From positions 1,872,558 through 1,936,557 of the forward strand of contig JAGGNK010011003.1 in the NCBI GenBank assembly GCA_017590115.1: a stretch of DNA of 64,000 bases, written 5' to 3'. Made by a program: the position numbers and the translations under genes. The notes beneath the pieces were generated by a model. The model was not told the origin of the DNA. It searched no databases and worked only from the letters and a program-made list of their open reading frames with translations. Positions within the stretch are counted from its first letter, which is position 1; each line of letters begins with the position of its first letter. Origin of the DNA: Montifringilla adamsi. Lineage: Eukaryota > Chordata > Aves > Passeriformes > Passeridae. This document shows positions 45,266 through 57,440 of the stretch, piece after piece.

Positions 45266-45335
45266 TATTGTATTTGCAGGGACCCTCATGGCAGGCAGGA
45301 GTGATGCATCTGACTCCATGTTCTCAGATGCCACA
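45266..45335 (+). mobile_element. Collapsed family-1 LTR (70 bp) with intact duplication
   Basis: It begins TATTGTATTTGCAGGG, continues gatgcatctgactccatgtt and jumps from ttctcaga to tgccaca. Both LTR ends are present, and ggtctc lies at 45260-45265 and 45336-45341. About 350 bp of the interior are absent relative to the full copies. Confidence 0.88.
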
Positions 45336-45796
45336 GGTCTCCTGCCAAGCCGGTGAAGTCTATGGAAATCTAAGACTACAGCAGGCTCCAGAGTGTGGGG
45401 GTGTCCAGGAAACCACACTTCTCCATCTCCCATCAGAGCAAAACGGGTTTGAGGCATTGAGATTCTCCCCTCAAGGACACGTGTTGCCCTTGTTATATCA
45501 TCTGCGTAGGGAGCTGTTGCTTGTTTCTCTTCATCAGTGAGATGAAGAGAATTTCCCTCTGACTTTTGCCTCTGTGCGGCTCAGTCCAGGCCCTATTCTC
45601 CACACTGTCACTGTGCACTGCTCTCTTGGCTGCTGGGGGAAGAGGTCTCCGTTGCTCCGTGGAGCTGAAATGTCGCCAGTCCTGCACCTGGAGCAGCAGT
45701 TGCTGACACTGGGTTGCTGCCAGCTCTGTCTTTCACAGGAGCCCTTTCTTCTCAGCACAGCAGATGGAAAACCCATGACCCCCTCTGCTGGCAGTC

Positions 45797-45844
45797 ATCT
45801 CCCATTGAAATATAAAGTACATCTCCCATTGAAATATAAAGTAC
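45797..45844. repeat. Perfect tandem duplication of 24 bp
   Basis: The unit atctcccattgaaatataaa plus gtac occurs twice without a mismatch, so the duplication is recent or conserved. No flanking element explains it. Confidence 0.95.
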
Positions 45845-46945
45845 AAAATTCATTCACATCATCAGTGTGAAATGAAGAGGCAAGGGGTATCCTTGTTTTT
45901 CCCATTAAGAATAAACCTGCCCTCTGAGACAGCCTGCTTACAGCCTTAAATCAGCCTCCCTGTCTGAAGAGGGATCATTCCAGCTCTGCATGATGACTCA
46001 TGCTTGCTGGGCACCATCTTGTCACGCTGTTCCTCCTGCTTGTAGGGCTGCTGGCACTCCCTCCCTGGCACTGGCAGTATTTCAGCCCTGCTGCTGACTC
46101 TGGGAGTTTTGTTTGGCTAGGGCAGGCAGATGGTGCCAGGACAAAATGCTGAGACTAGCTGAGACTTCAGAAAGAATTTTTGTTGTTGTTGTTGTTGTTT
46201 TAGTGAAGAAAGTTATTCTGCTAATTTAACTCAGGGGTCTGAGGGCTATAGGTCAGACTAATCTGTGAGTTAGCTGAGGCAGAGGGAGCTGGCAGTATGA
46301 GATCTGACAGAGGAGCACCTGCATGGGACAAGCTGCCCAACAGTAAAACACTTCTCATCCATCTCCTCTGCACTGTGACGAGTTTGGGATTGCAAGGTAG
46401 CGTTCTTCTGAGAGAAATTTCTGAATCTTTGAGTTTATTTAAAATAACTTATTCCTGAGGATTATTTTTAGTGTGATATGGCGGTGAGATGAAAGCATCT
46501 TCCAAGCCTCTGTAAACAGGGAGCTACTTGCTTTGCCTCACTGGATCTGTTTTATAATTGAAGGAAGAGAGTAATAGGGCCTGAAATGTAATCATATAGT
46601 AATAGTATAGTATATATTATATAGTGTAATTAGTCTCTTAGCATGGGGCTGTTCCACAGCAAGACCTCTGCTCCGTGCCTAGTGGTGACAAGCAGGGCTC
46701 AGCTGCAGAATTTCCACAAAAGAAATGATGCAGCTGTTGGCTCCCTCCTCCAGCTCAGGAGGCCCTGAGCATAGAGGGTGATGCCGTGGACCCTTCCTTG
46801 GGACAAGGTTCAGAGCTATCATGAATTGGCCTGGGCTGGCACAGGCAGCTCTGTCACTTTGACTGTTCAGTGTTCACCATAAAATGCAGAGCCTGCTTGG
46901 GTTGACTGCGATGGGCTCCTGTTTTTCACACTGCTGCAGTCCATT

Positions 46946-47205
46946 TTGCCGTGCGGAGGGGCACCGGGCCCAGCTGCCCCCCGTGCTGGCGGCGGGAGCC
47001 CCTTTGTCTCTGCCCGGCCCACCCGCCACAGCCGCGTGAGGGAGACGGCGGAGCCGCCACAGCGCCCCCTGCAGGCGCGGGGGAATCATCGCGGCCGCCC
47101 TGCCCGCCGGGAGCCAGCAGCGCCCCTGCTGGCTGTGAGCGGAACTGCACCAAGGGAGCGGCGCCTGCGCCCGCGGAGGCTGGGCTGGGTCTGTGCTGGG
47201 GGTAA
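46946..47205. promoter_or_regulatory. CpG-rich block with CTCF-like motifs
   Basis: About 260 bases are much richer in G+C and CpG than anything nearby. They contain a minus-strand CTGCAGGGGGCGCTG at 47060-47074 and a near-palindrome CCAGCAGCGCCCCTGCTGG at 47114-47132. Both resemble the CTCF core. A donor-like ggg|gtaagg closes the block at 47200. It could be an insulator, a promoter or first exon of an unannotated transcript, or both. No protein is recognised. Confidence 0.6.
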
Positions 47206-47304
47206 GGATCCACAATTTCAATATTGTGATAAATGAGCGTGGTTCGTGCTAGCAATTGTAACTATATCGCTATTTTAACAAATGCTTGTTAAAAAGTAAT
47301 AGAG

Positions 47305-47886
47305 TGTGGGGGTACCAGTCGTCGGTTTTTCTGGGTCTGGATTGAAGGCACTGCAGACAGTAGTTTCATGTTCAGACTCAAGTGTTTATTATTATTTATC
47401 AGTAAAACAGTCTCATTACTGTGAGTTCAGCAGCTTCTCATTAGAAGGCACAAAATGGCCAACAGTCTCTTGTTACAAGGTCTTTTAAGACCAAACTATC
47501 CCATTAAGAACTGACACCTGGATTATTTCCCCTTTTAACCCAAACACTGATCCCAAAGAGCTGCAATGAGGACTTTTCTGCCCAATTACAAAATGCCACC
47601 CAAACCCAAAAATAAGAAGGAAGAAGAAGCAAGAAGAAGAAACCCAGGACAACACCCTGTGCCCTTCATCTTGCTCCCATCCACAACATACTAAAAGTCC
47701 CAGAACCTAAATTTTTCAGACACCTACACTACTCTCTGTAATCTGTTTCACACTTTTGTAGATTCCAGTCTATCTTGAAGTCTAGGAAACTTTCTCCATG
47801 AATGAGGGTCAAAGTCAGTGCTCCCTTGGGAGTCAGGACACCCCAGAGCAGACAGAGAAATATTCCCAGTGCCCTGGGTTTCCACA
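47305..47886 (-). mobile_element. Solo LTR, family 4, with exact 6-bp duplication
   Basis: This 582-bp element starts TGTGGGGGTACCAGTC and ends GGGTTTCCACA on the plus strand. atagag lies at 47299-47304 and 47887-47892. It is the full-length partner of the fragment at 2857-3216. It lies 100 bases from the CpG-rich block. Confidence 0.92.
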
Positions 47887-47892
47887 ATAGAG

Positions 47893-50800
47893 GAAAAGGA
47901 TATGTAATTAGTGTCACAAAACAGATGTTTTCAGATGTTCATGAGAAAATAGGATACAGGATGTAGTTTGAGATAAAATCCCAAAACAGAATAGGCCTCA
48001 GGATAATTAAGGAATCAGCCTTGAAATGGACAAAATTGGGATGATTCCAGGTATCTATGAAATAATAAGGTTTATTTTTGGAATATAATGCTGGCTTCTA
48101 CAACACAAGACTTGGGGGGGCATGTGCAATCTGTGGGGTTGTTCAAAGGACAGTGAGGATGAGGAGAAGTCTTCGTTGGAAGCGACCACCAAAAGCCAAA
48201 GAACACCCCTTCAAAACAAGTGGAGCATGTGCTGTGCAGAATAGTGATGTAGATTTCAAGAATCAAAAATAGGAGGAGATTTATGGAAAAATATTGGTGA
48301 ATATTTATTAACATACAGTATAGAAGTCGTGTTTGGATTCCTTTGTTTCTCGTATGGGAGGCAGGGTGAGAAACCCCCCCCTGTGCCCCGGGTACCCCAG
48401 TCACTTTTGCTTATGCTTTATCTGAATCACTGCCAAATTTTTTTTGCATCTGCTTTATTATATTTGATTGTATTATTTTATTATAAATTATAAAATTGCT
48501 GCTCAGTTAAAATTGCTGCTAAATTCCACTTTGTTGTTTATTGAATTTGACATATAGAGCTTCGTTCATAATAAATATCTAGCATTTATTCAATTTCTTT
48601 TTCTTTCTTTTTCTCTGCCTTGTGGGCATCCTTATTTTTTTGTTAATAAACACAGTTTTTTCACTTCCAACCCCTGGTACCCATTTCTCTCATTGGCAGA
48701 AGAAAAGGGAGTTATTGAAACCCTTTCTCCTTAGAGGAAATACTCATTCCAGGGCATTTCCCCCTGAAATTTGGCTCAAAACCAAAACACTATGGATAAA
48801 ACTGGATAATATCCTGAGCTGGCACTGTTTGGCTGTAAAACACTCTTCTCTGACATGGCCAGGATTATGAAGGAGGGTGATGCATGTTTATACACCAGTT
48901 TTGCTGCTGACCTAGTAACTAGGAAGTAGGGTGTTTGTTTAGTGCAGGATTTTTTTGTTGTTAAAGGATGGAATTGGTCCAGCTTGGGCTGTACAAAGCT
49001 TCTGTGTGAGTTGAAAATGTGTTGACATTAAAAGAAACCTTAATAAGGAGGATATCTTGAAAACTTTATCTTAATTGTATGGATGCTTTCTGCATTAAAG
49101 CATTACTGCAATGAAAATGTGTCAAAGGCTTTGCTGGAAAAGCCATTAAAACAGATTAGTGCATCTATCTGCACCATAAAAAGGTCCTTTTAGTAGCCCT
49201 GCCCATAATTCTAGCTGTCACAAAACAAGAGACTCCTGAAATGCCCTGTGAGCAGCTATTAAAACTGGAGAAGACTCAGCCACATGGTCTTACTTTGATT
49301 TCAGTGCAAAAAGTACTTTGACCTTTGGGCTGTCATTGCTGGGGAACATCTGCCTAGAGGAATTAATGAACCTTCATTATATCAAGATAATAGTCACCTC
49401 ATTTCCCAGCCAGCTGCAGGGGGAGGATGAGGGTAGAACTATGGGATGTGTCATGTGGCTTTCCCTCGGGTCCCTGCCCTGACCCCACCTCCCTGAATAC
49501 AAATGTGAGCTGGTCAGACAAAGGCTGATGTGACCCAGAGCCTGAGAGGGGCAAGCCCCAGCAAAGCTGGGGAAAAGAGCTTGCAGAGATCCACGTATAG
49601 TCAGGGACACTGGTAAAGGTGGGGTGAGAAACTTCGGAGCAATAACAATCAGAACACAATATTTTCACTGGAACAACTTGGATGTCTATCCACATCCCCA
49701 CCTCTAACAAATTTCTGTTTTGTACAAATAAAATCCTTACTCACCTCTGAGACTTTCGCTTAGCTGAAGTTACATTTTCACAGGAAAAGTATGATGAAGA
49801 GAAATATCCAGCCTCATTTGCCTCGTTTCTCCCTCAACCCAAATGAAGTAATGGAGATATAAGGACATGCACAGGGCTGAAGGAGTTGGGGAGTATCTGG
49901 GAGACTAGAGGCAAGATATATATATTAGCATCAATGCATTTGAGTTTCTGTCCTAGTAACAATGCAGACACCAGTCCCCAGATCCTTGTTTTGATCCTTT
50001 GAGCTGGGAATATAAAAGGAGTGTTCTGTGTTCAAGAGATGCATCTGAAGAAGGAACAAAGGGGCGAGAAAGTGCCAGATCCTTTAACTTCTTTGAGAAA
50101 CTTATTTTAAGGGGGGAGGGGGAAGGAAATTAACAAGTTTTAAAAATACAAGAAAGAGACAGAGGGGAGGAAAATCATAATTTTAACCTGTAGTTGTCCT
50201 CTCTGTTGCTGAAAGCCCCAGGTTGTGTGTCAGATAAAGGTATTTGGGATTATGTCTGTCTCTCCATCCCTTAACAGATATTTATGTCATCTGAAAAATA
50301 CACATTGCAGTCCCAAGCAGACAGCCACGGCTTTTGATGGGGGGAGAGGGGCAACAGGTTTGGGGGCATCTATGAACTTGTGATAATAGTGGCTGGTCTA
50401 GCAGTGGGACTACATTTTTCTTCAGTGGTTTGATTGTACTTATAGTCCAGTTTTCTCCATCAAGATTTGTTGGGGAATTCTGTTTTTGTTTATCAGTTGT
50501 TTTAATGGCAGTGTAGGAGGGTGAGTAGCTTTTATAGTATAGGCAGCCACGGAAGTGGCCACTTGGCAGCTGCAGGGTTTGCAAGGGGTCAGATTTAACA
50601 GAGATGCAAATTACTGTTGTTCTTGCATTGAATACTAAAGCAGGTGGAATCCTTCCTCAAGAGAAAATGCCAAGAAAAGTCACATCACAGCTTTACCATT
50701 TCTGCAGAGCACTGAGCAGTGACTGTAAAGTGCTGCTGCATTTTATTTGCTTCCGTTTACAGTCAATTGAGTGACCTGCACTCTCCAGGAAGCACCATGG

Positions 50801-51313
50801 GATTAGAACTTAATGAGTCAGTGGCAAGAGACAGGTGTCTCCTCTAAGCATGGGTGAAAGGCCCATTTATGTGTCTTATGAATTATGTTAAAATTGATGC
50901 TTCTGATCTGTTTGTGCTCCTTGGCACTGCCAGGAGAGCAAAGGCCTTGTGGTTAACTGATTTAGTTCAGAAAAGTTGTCTTGTCTTTTCACTATGCTAT
51001 GTTCTCCCTTTAAATCAGTTCCCTGAGACTGGAAATTAACTGGTCACTGATTAGATGGGCTATACAGATTTTCCCTTCTTTGTTAGCACTCAAAAGTTCT
51101 GTCACAGCTAAATCCAGCAAGAGGCAGAGAGTACCTGTAGGTAAGTGGTGGAATTGGAAGGAATGGGAGTAGATAAAATCCAAAGTACACTGGCATTTAA
51201 AGGTGGCTGTGGCTGTTGATGGTCACCCAGACAGGCACCCCGGGGCTGGTGCTTGTGTCCAGAGGGCTCAGTCCCAGTGGGCAGCTGGTGTCCTGGCACA
51301 GGCAGGAGGCATC
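47893..51313. other. Intergenic, no gene seen
   Basis: A TTTATTTTTGGAATATAATG stretch near 48071 and an aataaacacag near 48645 suggest further old LTR pieces, but I could not define edges. No coding sequence recognised. Confidence 0.4.
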
Positions 51314-51700
51314 TGTAGCAATGTGCCCCCTCTTGAGGGAGTGACAAAACTCTCCTTTGTCCCCCTAAAAAGGAAAGAAGCCCAGAAGTTTCTCTCCTCG
51401 ATCAAGTGAAAAGGCATCTCATAGGCCTAAGGGACTCCACCTCAAACTTAAGCATAGCTAATTGGACAGAAGCCAAAAAGTCCCACCTAAGCAATTTACT
51501 AGAAAAAGAGGTGAACAAAGAAACTAATCGCTTTTGTGTTTTACCAAAAGCAAAAACTTCTTTCACCTAAATCATTTTTTCTATTTGTTATTTTGCCTTT
51601 TATTTAACCTTTTTGTTTCCAACACTACAACAAAAGCCATGCTACTGATTTTATAACTCCAAAGGTAGCTGAGCTATCTTGGGTGTGTTATATACCTCCA
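51314..51700 (-). mobile_element. Dispersed repeat, family 9, LTR-like
   Basis: Between tgtagcaatgtgccccctct and tatacctcca it is the reverse complement of 63266-63654. Shared blocks include ttggaaacaaaaaggttaaa and taggcctatgagatgcc. TATA-like and AATAAA-like motifs lie on the minus strand. No target duplication was seen, so the edges are where similarity ends. Confidence 0.7.
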
Positions 51701-54574
51701 AAAGCTTATAAAACCTAGCTCAAAAAAACACATATAACAGGCAGCTGCTTAAGTTTGTCCTGTTTCTGTACCAAACCAGCTCGTGCATATACAGTGATCT
51801 GCTGTGGAGTGATTCCAGAGGGACCAGTCCAGGGGCAGAAGGCACTGCCACAGACATATCAAGCGTGGTTTATGCCCTTTCCAGCTTCATTTGTGAAGAG
51901 TGGAGCTGCTCCTTACTTGCAGGCTGCCTCTGTGTGGGGAAAAGCACCAGGTACCAGCCCTTCAAAGGCCCTGTCACAGTGCATCCTGCATAGGCACAGT
52001 GCCAGGCTGGGGGCTCAGAGCACCCCCATGTCATCCTGGCCAGAACCAGACCTGTAAGGACCTGCACAGCCCAGATCTGACAGTGGGGAATGATCCCATT
52101 GTTGCAGCTGCTTTGTAACATAAAATAAAAATAAACCATTTTCTATATGTGAAAGCCTGCAAGGTAATTAATATCCTAGCCATTAAATTCCACTGCAGTA
52201 TACTCAGTGTTAATAAGCTAGCTAAGAGCTCTGCTTGAAATTAATAAGTTGCAAATGACTTAAGGGCCACTGCTCCATGCTTGCTTTTTTCCCCATGTAC
52301 CCCCCCAGAATTACAGAATTTAAGAAGAAAGACAGTTTTCATTTAGGAGCTAGTATAATTATTCATAACTGGAGAGTTTTAAGGAATAAAAAGCCTTTCT
52401 GGTTAATTAGAAACTCCAGCATCTCAGGGAGATTAGGAAGGGAATAAAATCTGGGTTTGACTGTGGTGCACAAATATAAAGCACAAATCAAGGGGAAGGG
52501 TAATGTAGTTTCTGCAGAAATTTTTAAATGCATGACCCTGAGGGTCTAGCTGTCTGTGCAGGGAGCATGAAGAGCACCAGAGGTACAGGTGCCCCATGTG
52601 CAGGGTATTTCCCCAACTCCTGCCTACTCTCAGGAGAGGAAGATAGCGGGGTATGCTCCAAGGAGGAAAGGGATCAGACTGATCAGGTTCTGATCTGAAA
52701 GATCAAATCCCTTTTGCTCCTCCAGCCATGCAGCTCTGGAGCTCCCCTGGCACTGACCTGCTTGGTTTAACTGAGCTGCCTGGGAGATGGGACAGAGGTG
52801 CTTGAAAGGACCAAAAGAACTGGGCAACTGCCCTTGGAGTCACAAAGCTGGGATGGCTGGGCCAAAATCTCCTCTCCTCTTCAAAAAGGAGGCCATGGTG
52901 GGAGAAATTTGGAATGCTTTTAGGTATAGCTGGCTTTTTGTGTTTCTCACATGATGGCCAGTCTGCTGTCACCTACCAGCAGCAGAATCTCTAATAAAAA
53001 CAAGTTAGGACAAGAAGACCTAGAAGTACAGCAAATTTCTGCTAATTATGTGGCTTGTTTAGCAGGAGAGCTGGGCCGTGGTTTTGTTCCTGTCTTTTCT
53101 AACAGAAGGTGGAATTGCTCAGAGATGCTGAGGAAAGGGAGAGAACAGCCTTGGAAACTCAGATTATTTGCATCCCTTGTATGTGTGTGGATTGCCTCTG
53201 TGCCAAGTTATCAGCCTGATTCCCATTTTCCTGATCTTAGGCAGTTCTTTCCACTCTCTGAAAACTGGCTGCTTCTACTGAGCTGCTGAGTTCAGAAGCA
53301 TCACTAATGTGTACAATCTCCCTGTAGCTCCAGATGCTCATCTTTTCTTCCATCCCTACCCTATCCCTCAGGGCCAATTAGGGAAGAGCTTGTAAATTCA
53401 TCACTGTGGACCTTCTCAAACCTAGATTAGTTCCTCCACTCTATCAGATGAATACATATTTATAAGTGTGCTTAAAAATGCACCATCCTTCCCTCAATGA
53501 GGTGTAATGAATCCATCATGCAAATACATGCTCAGGTGCAGAATGGAAAAATCCTTAGGGTATTTTTTAGGATTAATAGAAGGATGTTCTTTGAGTTACT
53601 TGGCTTCTTTCAAAAGCGATAATAGAAGTGATTTAACTATATACAATGCACAGTAGTAAGTTAAAAGAGCTTAAGGAATAACTCACCTGTGCTGCTGAGA
53701 TCAGACTCTGAAAAGTGCATCTTCCCATTATATAACAAAAAAAAAAATCAGTTATTGATAGAAGAAATGGTGTCTGGTATATGTGAATCTGACATTTCTT
53801 ACTATCTAGTCCCTTTTCTGCTCTAGTAAGACTTAACCAGTGTTGCATTTCTAGTTTTCCATGGAACACATAGTAAAGACTCTCTGAGGATGCTGGGCTG
53901 GTAGAATTTGTCCCAGTGCTCTGAGTAGGACAGGAATTCCTGAGAGTCCTGTGTGTCTGAGGTGGTGCTTGAGGCATGGCAGGTAAAGGCAGGTGTGTGC
54001 AGGAGCTGCTGGCCAGCAGAGACACTTTGGTGGTGGCAGGGTTAGGAGGAATGTCATCTGCTGCATGGTAGCAGCTGTGGCCTGCTGGGGCTGAGGAAGA
54101 GACGTGAATCCAGAGCACTTTTACTGCTCTGAGCTCCACAAGTCACCTGCTGTGTGACTGGGGGGAAACTGCTACTTCTTTGTGCATTGGTTTCCCTGGC
54201 AGAAACCCAGGACTGTGAGCTACCCAGGGAATACTGGCTGTGGAACTGCTGAGTCCTACTGGGCTCTGATAAGTGCACTCTTGCCAACATTTCAGACATC
54301 CCTGTCTAAATCAGTCTCCTGGTGTCTGATTTGTGCCACTGGCCCAGTGGTTCTGTGTTGTTTCTGTCTTTGAGGAAGGTGGGACTTGAGAGGGCTGAGG
54401 CTCTGCAGGAGTTTGTAGTGACTGCAGTGAGGGTTGGGTTTTGTTACTGCTCCCCTGGTCAGTCAGACTTTTCTTTCTTCCTCCATGTGAGCACTTCTGA
54501 GCCCTGCTGTGGGAGAGGACAGTGGATGAGTGACCTCTGTCCTCAGGCAGGTGTGGGGTCAGGTAGGTGACAGG
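51701..54574. other. Intergenic, no gene seen
   Basis: The AT-rich block at about 52140-52480 (many TTAAT and ATTAAT motifs) has no repeat signature and is a candidate conserved non-coding element. The 168-codon minus-strand frame at 53633-54139 has no recognisable protein. Confidence 0.4.
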
Positions 54575-54951
54575 GAGCAGGCTGAGGAGAAGGCTCTGGG
54601 GAGATGTTATTGCAGCCTTCCAGAACTTGAAAAGGGCTTTTAAAAAGGAGGGAGAGTGGCTTTATACAAGGGCAGATAGTGATAGGACAAGGAGGAATGT
54701 TTTTAAACTAAAATAGGAGATATTTAGACTAGGTGTTAGGAAGAAGTTCTTTATTCAGAGCATGGTAAAGGCCCTGGCACAGGCTGCCCAGAGAAGCTGT
54801 GGCTGCCCCATCCCTGGAAATGTTCATGACCAGGTTGAATGAGGCCCTGAGCAACCTGATCTAGTGGAAGATGTCCCTGGCCATGGCAGGGAGGTTGGAA
54901 CTAGGTGGTCTTTAAGGGCCCTTCCAGCCCAAGCCTTTCTGTCATTTTGAT
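54575..54951 (+). mobile_element. CR1 LINE, 3' end
   Basis: It shows the canonical avian CR1 tail: agtgataggacaaggaggaa, ggctgcccagagaagctgtg, gcaacctgatctagtggaag and cttccagcccaagcc, ending in a decayed ATTCT-type tail. It is 5'-truncated, as most CR1 copies are, and contains no reverse transcriptase domain. Confidence 0.93.
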
Positions 54952-57440
54952 TTATGTGCCCATCCTTGTCACACAAAGTGCTGGTGACTCGTGGGTAGCC
55001 TTAAACAACCGTGTCTGTTCTCCTTCCTTGTGCTGCAATTTCTCTGTCTGCAGAATAAGCCTTTATTACAGTTTTGAGTATTTCATTTAGCATTTTTCTA
55101 CGCACAAATATATAGTAGTGAATCTTAAAATAACACCAGGGCATGTCTCTGGGACATACCTGTGATTACAGCTAATCAGACCTGTAAGTGCTCCATTGGA
55201 TTGATGCCAGGGCACTCAAGCACACTCAAAGTCAAGCTTGCCTCTCAAGTCCTTCTGCTGTGAGACAGAAGAACACACTTCCTCCAGGTTACTGTGTGCC
55301 AGGGGAGGGAAAACTCAATATTACAGCTGGAAGTGAGCCTTTCTCAAGTTAGGAAAACCTGCACACTCTTATCCTGATTAATAGAATTTATTCTACTTTC
55401 ATTGCATGACACTACTTAACTCCTTGGAAAGGAGAAAATTATTTTGGAGCATTAACAACTCTCCTAATTTAATGCTGCGTGGAATAGCTGATGCAGAAAG
55501 GAATCTGACAGCTATGGCTACAACTCTCCAGAGTCTGCCTACCCAAAAGGAAAATACTTTTTTACCTAGAACAAAGGAAGGAGTCAAGAAATAGATAAGG
55601 GGCAAACCATTTTTCTCCCATGTCTCTTTTCCCACAGATTCATTAATTGCTGTGTGCCAGAAGACAGCAGCTGGTCCTTTTCATATTAGTAGGGGGAAAA
55701 TTGTTCCCTCAGCCCAGGTATTTGCAGGTGAACGCTGTGCATGTGGTAGCCTTTGTGATGCTGAGTTACCTCTGTGCCATGATGCAATTTACTGCAAACC
55801 TAGAGATGCTGCAGACAAAAAGTTGTGCATACCTTAGAACTTTGCATGTTCTAGTCCAGAGTGAGCTTGTGTGAATGCTCCCCTCATGGAATCCACGAGC
55901 AATTGGGTAGGTGCTGCATGCTACCAGTTGCCATTAGCCACAGAGGCTTAAAAATTAAGATATAAAATACCTGGTGAAATACCTGAGCATGAGACTGCTG
56001 GTCAGAACAGAAATCAGCATGCAGATGAGATGCCTCCTTTCTTGCTGCATACTTTTTCTCCTAAACAGCAGACCTGTCTCTTGGTTCTCTGTTTTAAGCC
56101 AGCTTGATGGTTCTATGTTTCTCCTTCAAGGCTCTCATACTCCCCCACTGAGCTCTGATACTGAGAATTACTTTTAAATGCCTTTCTAAACCTTGACTGC
56201 TTGTACTGTGAGCACTTGTGGGGCTGTATTTGGGTACTGAAGCTGGGGCAGTGCTAGGTGGGGGTATTCCAGCCGTTCAGGTGTGGCCTTTCCCAGGGCC
56301 CTGTGCCTGTTTTGGTGAGACTGGGGAGCAAAGCACCTGTGGAGGGTCCAGCCTGTAAGGGCCTGAAGGAGAGATGTGGGACTCCAGGCAGCTCTTCCAA
56401 ATGCAGTTTATTACATCCAAGACATTACAGCAGTCCAGGGTCCTGGGTGACAGAAACTCTCTTGTCAAACTTTCATCCTTCCCAGCACCAACCCCTTCCC
56501 TTTTGCTCCTGGGAGACTGCCAAGACTGGCACTGGGGACTGGCACGTTGTTGATGGGTGAGATCAGCTCCTTGGCACTGACAGCCAGCAGATCCTCCCCA
56601 GTGATCCTTCTCCTATAGTGTCCTTTTGTGTTATTCTTTAAATGTTACCATTTCTAATGTTACAGCCTAAAGATATTGTTGAAAGCTTTCATTAAATGTT
56701 GCATCTCATTATGGCTTTGATTACTGTAATTTTTAATGAGGGATGAGCCTTCTGCAATGTGAGTCTTTTTGTGCTCCCTTTATTTCTTACATAAAGCAGA
56801 ATGCTTTACCATCCAGTTACAGGGGACTTCATAGAGGTAGCTGAGGGACAATATTAATTACCCTTTGTCCTAGCTCATCTCTTGATACATTTTGTAATAT
56901 CTCAATTATTTCTTTTTACATTCTTTGCATTGTGAAGTGAATGCATAAATTAAAAACAACCAGGAAAGTCAAGGTTTGGGGTGGGGGGAGTTGTGTGCAA
57001 AATCTCATCAACTGTGATTCTTTACTGTTGTCTGTGTTGCTGCAGCAAGGAATCCAGGGCTGGGGCACAGAACTCTTCCCTGGTTCACCTGATCCCTGTT
57101 TTCTTCCTGCTCTTGGTGTCAAAGGAGTGATGGATTTCATGCCTTCACCTCAACCACTGACTAAACCAAGTGGTAAAGTGAGAGAGTAGAGACAGTAAGA
57201 GGCTCCTGGCCGTAGTTCCTGTGGCCAGGTACTCACTGAAGTCTCCTCTAACTCTCACAATGACCATTAATGACTAATTAATGGCTCCCAGTGCCCCCAG
57301 TGCAGTACTGATTAGTTTAACCAGCCTTGCCACTGCATATGGCACCCATACAGAAAAGGGGGTGTGCATGGCATGCAGGTGCCCTGCTGGCACAGGGACA
57401 TCCCCAGCCTGACCTGTGGCCAAGGAGTCAGGTGTGCTGT
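54952..57440. other. Intergenic with a broken coding-like frame
   Basis: It contains the one-stop frame at 55385-55837 (see findings), a possible reverse LTR end at about 56353-56470 (tgtaagggcctgaaggagag, tttattacatccaag) and an AT-rich block at 56620-56940. Confidence 0.4.

Larger units (their letters stand above)
44276..46945. other. Intergenic, no gene seen
   Basis: It contains the collapsed LTR at 45266, a 24-bp tandem duplication at 45797 and a short AT microsatellite near 46590-46625. No protein recognised. Confidence 0.4.

Noticed and set aside
53633..54139. 168-codon minus-strand open frame
   Set aside because: Composition is ordinary and no family is recognised; no conserved motif or splice context.
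56353..56470. Reverse LTR end (tgtaagggcctgaagg)
   Set aside because: Layout resembles an LTR terminus, but no second end, copy or target duplication could be found, so it is only mentioned in the intergenic entry.
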